Shown here: one piece after another, positions 25,811 to 32,903 of the stretch
Layout of the letters: each line of letters opens with the position of its first letter
How positions within the stretch are numbered: position 1 is the stretch's first letter
NCBI RefSeq assembly: GCF_000987765.1
Contig: NZ_LAHP01000015.1
Span: 1-64,000, forward strand
DNA length: 64,000 bases
Reading direction: 5' to 3'
Source: Arsukibacterium sp. MJ3
GTDB taxonomy: Bacteria > Pseudomonadota > Gammaproteobacteria > Enterobacterales > Alteromonadaceae
Program-made: the position numbers and the translations under genes
The notes under the pieces: generated by a model
Databases searched by the model: none
Seen by the model: the letters and a program-made list of their open reading frames with translations, nothing else
Told to the model about the DNA's origin: nothing

Positions 25811-25867
25811 ATCAAGGGGTTAGCAGCGTTATCGGATTTAACCGCTTAACATTGCTAGCCCCTTGAT
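25811..25867. terminator. Long hairpin between the peptide gene and smrA
   Basis: ATCAAGGGGTTAGCA (25811-25825) pairs with TGCTAGCCCCTTGAT (25853-25867), 14 of 15 bases Watson-Crick with one G-T, across a 27-base loop. It lies between converging genes. There is no clear T-run, so factor-independent termination is not certain. Confidence 0.5.
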
Positions 25868-25870
25868 GCT

Positions 25871-26446
25871 TTAGTTTTTAGTATGGCGCTCGCGGTTTTG
25901 TCTTTTTTGTTCAGCATTTTTCTGTAGTAACACATAGGTAGCACTGTAACTACCATGCTGACGTTGCGCCGTATGGGCAGCCAGCACCGCAGGAAGTTGC
26001 GGTAACCATTTAAAAACGTAACTGCGAAGAATGGCCGGGTGAGGCTTACTGTTACGCCCCATGCCGTGATGAATTAACACCGTACGAATACCCCGTTGAT
26101 GGCAGTCTTCGATAAAAAGTAATAATTGGCTGCGGGCTGCAACCAAGGTTTTACCTAATAGGTTTAAGGTGGCATCGAGCTGGTATTTACCCAGCCGCAA
26201 ATTGCGATATACGCCTTGCTGTACACCGTCTTTACAAAAAGCAAACGGGTCATCCGGCTTTACCAAGTCAACATATTCCATGCTGAGGTAATTAGGGTCG
26301 TACTCCATTTGCTGTTCAGCCGCTTTACGCCTGGCTTGTTGTGCTAGGGTGGGACAGAATTCAGTTTGCTGTCGCACTTCATCCTGAGATAACGGCTTTA
26401 CGTCAGCCATTTCCTGAAGAAACAGGTCAAGTTCATTATCTTGCAT
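25871..26446 (-). CDS. smrA: Smr-domain protein (SmrA-like putative DNA endonuclease)
   Basis: This 191-residue protein has an N-terminal linker region (residues 1-80, with DLVKPDDPFAF) followed by the Smr domain: LRLGKYQLDATLNLLGKTL with the LDxH-like motif degenerate (LDATLNL), then VLIHHGMG, the equivalent of the signature HGxG, and SYSATYVLL near the end. Smr domains outside MutS2 are nicking endonucleases or RNA-binding proteins. The domain order matches E. coli SmrA (YdaL). It is separated from the next gene upstream by 68 bases on the same strand. Confidence 0.85.
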   Translation of the reverse strand: MQDNELDLFLQEMADVKPLSQDEVRQQTEFCPTLAQQARRKAAEQQMEYDPNYLSMEYVDLVKPDDPFAFCKDGVQQGVYRNLRLGKYQLDATLNLLGKTLVAARSQLLLFIEDCHQRGIRTVLIHHGMGRNSKPHPAILRSYVFKWLPQLPAVLAAHTAQRQHGSYSATYVLLQKNAEQKRQNRERHTKN

Positions 26447-26514
26447 ATGCCGGCTCCAACTGCTGCGGGAAACAAGTATAACGTGTCACCCGACAGGAAA
26501 AAAGTCTGAGCAGC

Positions 26515-26820
26515 TTACTCTGGTAACGCGTTCATTTTTGCAGGAGTTAGCGATGTAACCGCAGGCTCTGCTGTGTTACTGGCCTGTAACGCTTTTTTAC
26601 GGGCGCGGGCAAACCGTAACAGATAGTAGGCATTAATTAACAATACCAATAAGTTAGATATCACCCCTTGTGGAATAGCAATATGGCTGTAATAGACAAA
26701 CAGCAAGCTGCAACCTATTAGGGTGGCTAATCTAAGCCAGAAGACATCTTTAATAAAAAATGCGCCTATACAGATGGTTAAACCAATCCAGCTGATAATG
26801 TCATATACCATATTTTCCAT
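26515..26820 (-). CDS. Small multi-pass membrane protein, YgjV/PQ-loop-like
   Basis: This 101-residue protein has three or four hydrophobic segments (about residues 5-22, 28-45, 52-70) and a basic-to-acidic tail (RFARARKKAL...). The pattern WIGLTICIGAFFIKDVFWLRLATLIGCSLLFVYYSH, quoted in part as IGAFFIKDVFWLRLATLIG, resembles small YgjV-type and PQ-loop-related membrane proteins. The role is unknown. The last 20 residues are hydrophilic and probably cytoplasmic. Translation may start at the fourth codon (ATG at 26811). Confidence 0.65.
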   Translation of the reverse strand: MENMVYDIISWIGLTICIGAFFIKDVFWLRLATLIGCSLLFVYYSHIAIPQGVISNLLVLLINAYYLLRFARARKKALQASNTAEPAVTSLTPAKMNALPE

Positions 26821-27110
26821 GATGTGCCGCCGCCAAGCTACCTAAGATGGCGCGCATTATGCTCAGTGACGAAGCCTTCATCAACTGAGGAATTTTGTTG
26901 TTAGAGGATTAGATAAACTAATGTATATACTGGTAGAATAGCAGCAGTGAACGCTTAAGTATTTGTTAAATAACAAGTAGTAATTTTAAATGTGACAGTA
27001 AAGCTAATCTTACTTTGTTAAACATTGTACTTTGTTGAAAAAGCAAGCAAAACACGCTCGGCCTTCTATACTTAAGATGTTGTTAAGTTTATGCATTTAA
27101 GGGTGATGTA
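26821..27110. other. Intergenic region between divergent membrane protein genes
   Basis: A 290-base AT-rich stretch that should contain the promoters of the two divergent genes. I see no gene or convincing repeat in it. AAGGGTGA at 27099-27106 is the ribosome binding site of the right-hand gene. Confidence 0.4.
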
Positions 27111-27485
27111 ATGATACCAGCTAAAATTTATGAGCCTTTGCCTTACAGTTATATGTTGGCAGGTTTAGTTAGTATGGCATTTTTGCCATCGTTGTTTGGA
27201 GTGCTATCAGGGGGGCTATTATTTATGGCGGGCGCGTTAGTGTGGATTGTACGCTCTGAACATCGGCGCGAAGATAACGTGTTTGCTGAGCGAAAAAACG
27301 GGCCGCTACCTTTTTGGGGCTATGAGTTATTACCCTTTGCCTGTTTACTGCTGGCACTGACTATTTTTATGTTACCTTTTAGTCAGTTTTATTACCCCTC
27401 GGCAGTAATTTTATTGGTCGTCGGGTTGCAGTTGTGGCTTACCAGAACGATGCAGCGCCGACATAGATCGGCGCTGCTAGAGTAA
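27111..27485 (+). CDS. Small membrane protein of unknown function
   Basis: This 124-residue protein has four hydrophobic segments in two pairs (about residues 14-30, 33-47, 73-90, 92-108), separated by a charged loop (RSEHRREDNVFAERKNG) that is probably cytoplasmic. A strong ribosome binding site (AAGGGTGA) precedes the ATG. No family is recognised. The gene is convergent with the M28 peptidase gene, with only 14 bases between stop codons. Confidence 0.75.
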   Translation: MIPAKIYEPLPYSYMLAGLVSMAFLPSLFGVLSGGLLFMAGALVWIVRSEHRREDNVFAERKNGPLPFWGYELLPFACLLLALTIFMLPFSQFYYPSAVILLVVGLQLWLTRTMQRRHRSALLE

Positions 27486-27499
27486 CAAAAAAGCGGCGG

Positions 27500-28840
27500 C
27501 TACTTACGTAGATCAACGCTACTGTTAGCAATAACTCGGGTCATAATCAGCCAGGCTTGCAAGTTTTGCTGCAGCGCAGCGGGGTCTATTTTATCAAGCG
27601 TGTCATTGGGCGTATGGTGATAATCAAAGTAGTCTGTGCCATCTTGTTGCAAAGTGGCAACCGGCACGCCTAAGGCTTTTAACACCGAAACGTCAGGCCC
27701 ACCAGTTGCGGTGTTGGTGCCGGCTTCAATATCAAGATGTTTCAGTTGTTGCTGAATTTCGGTACCGAAACTTAACGCTTGCTCACCAAAACCGGTATCA
27801 AAACGCCATACCCGGCCAGCGCCAAAGTCAGATTCAGATGCGAACACATGATTCTTTAAATTAGCAGCGTGGCGAGCGGCATAGGCTCTGGCCCCAATCA
27901 GGCCACCTTCTTCATTACCAAATAATACTACCCGAATTGTCCGCTCTGGCCGCTGTTGTTTCAGCAAGGCTGCAGTAGCCATAACGATGCCAACGCCAGC
28001 ACCATCATCCAGTGCGCCGGTACCTTCATCCCAGGAATCGATATGAGCGCTGATCAGTACGATTTCATCAGGACGCTTGCTGCCGGTAATTTCAGCGATG
28101 ACGTTATGGCTGGTTACCTCACCCGGCAAGTTGTTTTGCATTTGTAAGCTGAGGTTGGTTTCTGGATTAATGGCGAGCATTTTGGCGAGTTGCAACGCAT
28201 CGGGTACCGAAATTGCCGCCGCAGGGATCCTGGTTACATCGTCCTGATAACGCATAATGCCAGTATGGGCAAAACGGTTATTACTGGTGCCTACCGAACG
28301 AATAATAACGGCTTTAGCGCCTAGTTTGGCGGCTTCTACTGCACCTTGGGCGCGAGCACCGACCACCTGGCCATAAAAGCCACCGCGAATATCTTTACGC
28401 AGTTTTTGATTAATAAAAACAATTTTATCTTTAACAATGGCCGGATCGGCCTGTTGTAGCTGTTGCAGATTATCAAACATTACAACCTGGCTGGTAATGC
28501 CATCAAAAGGCGTACCCACTGAGCCACCTAATGCCGTTAATACCAATGACTGATTAAAAGGGGCTTCAACCCGCAAGCTGGCATTGCCGCGCTCCCAGTA
28601 TTGCATAGTAAAGGGTTCGCTCCAGACTTTATCAAACCCCAATTCTTTAAATTTTTGTTCAGCCCATGCTACCGCGCGGGCATCCGCTTCACTGCCGGCC
28701 AGTCGCGGGCCTACTTCCACGGTTAACGACTCTACCAACTTATAAGGCAGATCGTTATTTAGCTGCAGTTGCCCGGCTTGGGCATTACAGGCTACGGCAA
28801 ACGTTGCTGCCGTTACTATTGTTATTAACCACAATTTCAT
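27500..28840 (-). CDS. Exported M28-family metallo-aminopeptidase with PA domain
   Basis: This 446-residue secreted peptidase has a signal peptide (MKLWLITIVTAATFAVACNAQAG). A PA-type insert sits around residues 120-220. The di-zinc catalytic core follows: SAHIDSWDEGTGALDDGAG with the first His and the bridging Asp, NEEGG with the general-base and ligand glutamates, an ESDFG ligand, and HHTPNDT with the last His. The layout resembles carboxypeptidase Q and aminopeptidases that hydrolyse dipeptides in the periplasm. It is transcribed alone. Confidence 0.92.
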   Translation of the reverse strand: MKLWLITIVTAATFAVACNAQAGQLQLNNDLPYKLVESLTVEVGPRLAGSEADARAVAWAEQKFKELGFDKVWSEPFTMQYWERGNASLRVEAPFNQSLVLTALGGSVGTPFDGITSQVVMFDNLQQLQQADPAIVKDKIVFINQKLRKDIRGGFYGQVVGARAQGAVEAAKLGAKAVIIRSVGTSNNRFAHTGIMRYQDDVTRIPAAAISVPDALQLAKMLAINPETNLSLQMQNNLPGEVTSHNVIAEITGSKRPDEIVLISAHIDSWDEGTGALDDGAGVGIVMATAALLKQQRPERTIRVVLFGNEEGGLIGARAYAARHAANLKNHVFASESDFGAGRVWRFDTGFGEQALSFGTEIQQQLKHLDIEAGTNTATGGPDVSVLKALGVPVATLQQDGTDYFDYHHTPNDTLDKIDPAALQQNLQAWLIMTRVIANSSVDLRK

Positions 28841-28993
28841 CTTTTCATTCTGCCTTAGTATTGTTACATTATCGGGACTTTAGCACGCTTTTTAAACTAC
28901 CTCATAGCAATGGGCGCTGAAATGCAGGGTGCTCAGGTTAAAACTTGCTTAATAAGCATTTATTATAATATTTTCAACATAGAGGCTTCAAGG

Positions 28994-29371
28994 ATGCAAG
29001 CTGAACTACCTTACACCTCAGCATTGTTGGTGGATGATACCAGCACGGTGCGCGATTATTTACGGCAGATTTTAGGTAAGCTTGGTGTAACAACAATATA
29101 CGAAGCAGCTGACGGTGCGAGTGCCGACCAACTATTTACTGCCCATCATCCGCAGTTAGTCTTTCTTGATATTCAGCTACCAGACATTAATGGCAAGGTA
29201 TTATTACGCCGCTTTAAGCAGCAGGATCAGCAGGCCCATGTTTTTATGGTGTCAGCTCATTCCAGTGTAGAAAACCTGAAGGATGCGATGGCCGGTGGTG
29301 CTCACGCTTTTGTGATTAAACCGTTTTCGGCAAAACGAATATGTAATTTAGTGCAGTCACTGCAGCATTAA
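28994..29371 (+). CDS. Stand-alone CheY-like receiver domain protein
   Basis: This 125-residue protein is a single receiver domain without an output domain: acidic pair D14/D15, phosphoacceptor D59 (FLDIQLP), S87 switch residue and K109 (IKPF). The ATG at 28994 is chosen since GAGG lies 8 bases upstream and the residues encoded further out do not fit the fold. Without an effector it would act by binding a partner, as CheY does, or as a phosphate relay. No cognate kinase is adjacent. Confidence 0.9.
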   Translation: MQAELPYTSALLVDDTSTVRDYLRQILGKLGVTTIYEAADGASADQLFTAHHPQLVFLDIQLPDINGKVLLRRFKQQDQQAHVFMVSAHSSVENLKDAMAGGAHAFVIKPFSAKRICNLVQSLQH

Positions 29372-29416
29372 GGTTAACAGTTTATTCTGCTTATTTAATG
29401 TTCGTTTAATGTTTAA

Positions 29417-29431
29417 TCTTGTTAAACAAGA
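29417..29431 (+). promoter_or_regulatory. Perfect 15-bp palindrome before the ArsR-family gene
   Basis: TCTTGTTAAACAAGA is a perfect palindrome around one central base, ending 64 bases before the start codon in AT-rich DNA. Dimeric ArsR repressors bind such sites over their own promoters, so it is a likely autoregulatory operator. Confidence 0.5.
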
Positions 29432-29495
29432 ATGATTATCTTGTCGCATTCTGCTTTAATCGGTCATAATCAGCCAAATACAGATAGCCAGAGAA

Positions 29496-29795
29496 ATGAA
29501 AATGAACTTGAATGAGATGTTAGAGAACTCAGCACAAGCCGTTAAATTGTTAAAAGCGGTGTCGAATGAGCGACGTTTATTAATTTTATGCCACTTACTC
29601 GAAGGTGAAATGTCGGTGGGTGATATTAATGATAAGCTGGATTTAAGCCAATCTGCTTTATCACAGCATTTAGCATTGCTACGCCGGCATAAGTTAGTAA
29701 AAACCCGTAAAGTAGCGCAAACCGTTTATTACCGGCTAAACAGTAGTGAGGCAGAGCAACTTATTGCCTTATTGCACAAAATGTATTGTAGCTAA
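29496..29795 (+). CDS. ArsR-family regulator of BigR/SqrR (persulfide-sensor) type
   Basis: This 99-residue winged-helix repressor has the LSQSALSQHLALLRRHKLVKTR recognition region (quoted in part: LSQSALSQHLALL) and a wing TVYYRL. Cysteines occur at only two positions, C32 in RLLILC and C98 in the C-terminal MYCS. Both match the redox pair that forms a tetrasulfide bridge in BigR/SqrR/YgaV regulators sensing reactive sulfur, whereas metal-binding ArsR sites are absent. No sulfide-oxidation gene is adjacent, so the targets must be elsewhere. A second ATG at 29502 is possible. Confidence 0.85.
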   Translation: MKMNLNEMLENSAQAVKLLKAVSNERRLLILCHLLEGEMSVGDINDKLDLSQSALSQHLALLRRHKLVKTRKVAQTVYYRLNSSEAEQLIALLHKMYCS

Positions 29796-29809
29796 CGGCA
29801 TAAACGGAA

Positions 29810-29847
29810 CCAACAAAAAAGCCAGCTTGCGCTGGCTTTTTTGTTGG
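29810..29847. terminator. Bidirectional terminator between the ArsR gene and rpsT
   Basis: CCAACAAAAAAGCCAGC, the loop TTGC and GCTGGCTTTTTTGTTGG form a perfect 17-bp stem with A and T runs inside it. It sits between convergent genes and serves both. Confidence 0.92.
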
Positions 29848-29856
29848 TACAAACCA

Positions 29857-30126
29857 TTAAGCTGTTGCTAATGCCTTAACATGCGCATTTAAACGAGCTT
29901 TATGACGTGCTGCTTTGTTCTTATGGATCAGGCCTTTAGCCGCCATACGATCAATTACAGGTACCATTTTGTTAAACGCTTCAGTAGAAGCGGTTACGTC
30001 AGCAGTTAATACTGCTGCGTAGGTTTTCTTGATGAAGGTACGCATCATAGAACGTTGACTGGCGTTTTGCTGACGACGTTTTTCTGATTGAATTGCGCGC
30101 TTCTTAGCAGACTTAATGTTAGCCAA
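29857..30126 (-). CDS. rpsT: 30S ribosomal protein S20
   Basis: The 89-residue primary 16S-binding protein of the small subunit has the family sequence [20 protein letters not shown] at its start and the [16 protein letters not shown] end. The start is a TTG at 30126 preceded by AGGAG; E. coli rpsT also uses UUG, which is tied to autogenous translational control. The ATG at 30210 would add 28 unrelated residues and is rejected. It is divergent from murJ, as in many gammaproteobacteria. Confidence 0.96.
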   Translation of the reverse strand: MANIKSAKKRAIQSEKRRQQNASQRSMMRTFIKKTYAAVLTADVTASTEAFNKMVPVIDRMAAKGLIHKNKAARHKARLNAHVKALATA

Positions 30127-30301
30127 GGTAACACTCCTAAAAACTAAAATTGGACTCTTTAAAGGCCGCATAATATGCCTATTTAATGCCCCGCTGTCAA
30201 ATGCTTTCATACTAAAGAGTCATAATTAAATTGTGCTAACTACTGGTAATCGGTATCGATAACAAGCCAAAATACCGCTGGCGCGAATTAAGGAGCAGCA
30301 G

Positions 30302-31876
30302 GTGTCGGGAAAATTATTAAAATCTGGCTTAATTGTTAGTGCTATGACGCTGATTTCACGAGTATTAGGCTTAGTCCGTGATGTGGTAGTGGCGAACTTT
30401 GTTGGTGCTGGCGCGGCAGCTGATGTGTTTTTTTTCGCGAACCGTATTCCCAATTTTTTACGTCGCTTATTCGCCGAGGGCGCTTTTTCACAAGCCTTTG
30501 TGCCGGTATTAAGTGAAGTAAAAGCTCAGCATGGTGATGATGCGGTGCGGGAACTTATTGCTAAAGTGGCCGGTACGCTTGGGGTTATTGTAACGGTAGT
30601 CACTTTATTTGGCGTAATAGCGTCACCGCTTATAGCCATGCTGTTTGGTATGGGGTGGTTTATTGAATGGCTGAACGACGGCCCGGATGCTCAGAAATTC
30701 GAGCAAGCCAGCCTGATGTTAAAAATTACTTTTCCGTATTTGTGGTTTATTAGTTTGGTAGCGCTAAGCGGAGCCGTACTCAATACCTATAATCGTTTTG
30801 CGGTCGCAGCTTTTACCCCGGTGTTCCTAAACATTGCTATTATTGGCTCGACATTGTATTTAGCACCACAACTTAATGAGCCCTCAATGGCACTAGCCTG
30901 GGGAGTTTTTATCGGTGGCGTGGTGCAGCTGCTATTCCAAATACCCTTTTTAGCCAAAGCTGGTTTATTAGTTATGCCGAAATGGGGCTGGCGTGACCCC
31001 AATGTGACGAAAATCCGCCAGCTAATGCTGCCTGCATTGTTCGGCGTATCGGTAAGCCAGATTAATCTATTACTTGATACCGTCATTGCCTCTTTTTTAC
31101 TTACTGGCGCGGTAAGCTGGTTGTATTATTCTGATCGGCTAATTGAGTTTCCGCTCGGGCTATTTGGTATCGCAATAGCTACGGTTATTTTACCTAATTT
31201 ATCACGGCATCATGCTACGGCGAGTGCCGCCAAGTTCCGGCGAACGCTCGACTGGGCCATTCGCTTTGTTGTGATGTTTGGCTTGCCGGCGATGGCCGCG
31301 CTGATTGTGCTGGCAAAACCGATTATTATGTTGTTATTTATGCGCGGCGCTTTTAGTCAGAACGACGTGATGATGGTGTCATACAGCCTGATGGCCTATG
31401 CCACAGGTTTAGTAAGCTTTATGCTGATCAAAGTGTTGGCTCCGGGTTTTTATGCCCGGCAAGATATTAAAACGCCGGTACGGATTGGCATTATTGCCAT
31501 GGTTACCAATATGGGGCTTAACCTACTGCTCGCGCCTTGGCTTAGCTATGTAGGCCTGGCATTGGCTACCGCCTTGTCAGCCAGTTTAAATGCTTTTTTA
31601 TTATACCGGGGGCTGGCACTGGCCGGGGTATTTTGTTTTAGTAAATCCAGTGGGTACTTTTTGGCAAAAATTGCATTAGCCAGTGTGCTGATGGCCTCAG
31701 GTTTATACTGGTTCAGTCCGCCATTTGTGGTCTGGTTGGCACTTGATTTCTGGGCTCAGGCCGGGCGTCTTGCGCTATTATGTTTATTGGGTATTGTCAG
31801 TTATTTTCTCATGTTATGGTTGTTAGGGGTGCGTTTATCCCATTTTCGAATGCAAACTGTTGCTGAAAGCAATTAA
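30302..31876 (+). CDS. murJ: Lipid II flippase MurJ (MviN)
   Basis: This inner-membrane protein of 524 residues has about 14 membrane segments and flips lipid II to the periplasm for peptidoglycan synthesis. The N-terminal SAMTLISRVLGLVRDVVVAN and RIPNFLRRLFAEGAFSQAFVPV (partial motif NFLRRLFAEGAFSQAF) are highly conserved in MurJ and include the essential arginines. A GTG start at 30302 is used. It is the first gene of a block running through ribF, ileS, lspA, fkpB and ispH, each only tens of bases apart. Confidence 0.96.
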   Translation: MSGKLLKSGLIVSAMTLISRVLGLVRDVVVANFVGAGAAADVFFFANRIPNFLRRLFAEGAFSQAFVPVLSEVKAQHGDDAVRELIAKVAGTLGVIVTVVTLFGVIASPLIAMLFGMGWFIEWLNDGPDAQKFEQASLMLKITFPYLWFISLVALSGAVLNTYNRFAVAAFTPVFLNIAIIGSTLYLAPQLNEPSMALAWGVFIGGVVQLLFQIPFLAKAGLLVMPKWGWRDPNVTKIRQLMLPALFGVSVSQINLLLDTVIASFLLTGAVSWLYYSDRLIEFPLGLFGIAIATVILPNLSRHHATASAAKFRRTLDWAIRFVVMFGLPAMAALIVLAKPIIMLLFMRGAFSQNDVMMVSYSLMAYATGLVSFMLIKVLAPGFYARQDIKTPVRIGIIAMVTNMGLNLLLAPWLSYVGLALATALSASLNAFLLYRGLALAGVFCFSKSSGYFLAKIALASVLMASGLYWFSPPFVVWLALDFWAQAGRLALLCLLGIVSYFLMLWLLGVRLSHFRMQTVAESN

Positions 31877-31930
31877 GTTAGTGGTTATAATGCCGCGTTT
31901 ATATGCAGTAACAGCAACTTTAAGGCAGGC

Positions 31931-32881
31931 ATGGAGTTAATTCGCGGCTTACATAATATTCAACCACAGCATCATGGCTGTGTGTTGACCATAGGTAATT
32001 TTGATGGCGTTCACCTGGGGCATCAGGCTGTGCTGCAAAAGGTGCAGGCCATCGCTGCGCAGTTGAGGTTGCCATCCTGTGTTATGGTATTTGAACCTCA
32101 ACCGCTTGAGTTATTTGCTGGTAGCGCTGCCCCGGCCCGTTTGAGTCGTTTTCGGGAAAAATATATCGACCTGGCGCGGTTAGGCGTTGATCGCTTGCTT
32201 TGCGTGGCGTTTAACCCACGTTTTGCCGCGATGCAGCCTCAGGCTTTTATTGAGCAATTGCTGCTAAAACAACTTGGTAGCCAACAGCTTATTGTCGGCG
32301 ATGACTTTCGGTTTGGCAATAACCGTGCTGGTGATTTTGCTATGCTGGCAGAAGCAGCCGAACGTTATCAGTTTGGTCTTACCAGCACCTCGAGTTTAAA
32401 GCTGGGGCAACAGCGCGTTAGCAGCACCTTGATCCGTCAGGCTTTACAACAAGACGATTTAGCGGGGGCCGCCGCTATGCTCGGGCGCCCTTTTAGTTTA
32501 ACGGGCAGGGTACGGCATGGCCGTAAACTTGGCCGCAGCTTAGGTTTCCCTACTGCAAATGTCTGGTTGTACCGGCGTAAATTGCCTGTGCGTGGCGTTT
32601 ACGCCATTACTGCTGAAACTAAATATGGCTGTTTTCAGGGCGTAGCCAATATCGGCAATCGCCCTACGGTGCAAGGTCAGCGTGAACAGCTTGAAGCGCA
32701 CCTTTTTAATTTTAAATCAGATTTATATGGCAGCCAAATAGCGGTTACCCTGCAGCACAAGCTGCGAAGCGAGCAACGTTTTGTCGATTTGTCGGCGTTA
32801 CAACAACAAATTACGGCAGATATGCATGCTGCCAAAGCCTATTTTAGTCGCCTGGTCGATGCGACCAGTAGCGTAAGCTAA
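31931..32881 (+). CDS. ribF: Bifunctional riboflavin kinase / FMN adenylyltransferase
   Basis: This 316-residue enzyme makes FMN and FAD from riboflavin. The N-terminal nucleotidyltransferase half carries TIGNFDGVHLGHQ (HxGH-like) and ISSTLIRQ-equivalent VSSTLIRQAL, and the C-terminal riboflavin kinase half begins LTGRVRHGRKLGRSLGFPTAN. Length matches the family. It lies 54 bases after murJ and 22 bases before ileS, the conserved order in gammaproteobacteria. No FMN riboswitch was recognised upstream. Confidence 0.96.
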   Translation: MELIRGLHNIQPQHHGCVLTIGNFDGVHLGHQAVLQKVQAIAAQLRLPSCVMVFEPQPLELFAGSAAPARLSRFREKYIDLARLGVDRLLCVAFNPRFAAMQPQAFIEQLLLKQLGSQQLIVGDDFRFGNNRAGDFAMLAEAAERYQFGLTSTSSLKLGQQRVSSTLIRQALQQDDLAGAAAMLGRPFSLTGRVRHGRKLGRSLGFPTANVWLYRRKLPVRGVYAITAETKYGCFQGVANIGNRPTVQGQREQLEAHLFNFKSDLYGSQIAVTLQHKLRSEQRFVDLSALQQQITADMHAAKAYFSRLVDATSSVS

Positions 32882-32903
32882 CTTTTAAAACGGAATAAAA
32901 CGG

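Noticed and set aside
30127-30210. N-terminal extension of S20 from the upstream ATG
   Set aside because: Residues encoded there are unlike S20. The TTG at 30126 has AGGAG in front, and E. coli rpsT also uses TTG.
31877-31930. FMN riboswitch before ribF
   Set aside because: The gap to murJ is only 54 bases and contains none of the conserved RFN-element sequence.
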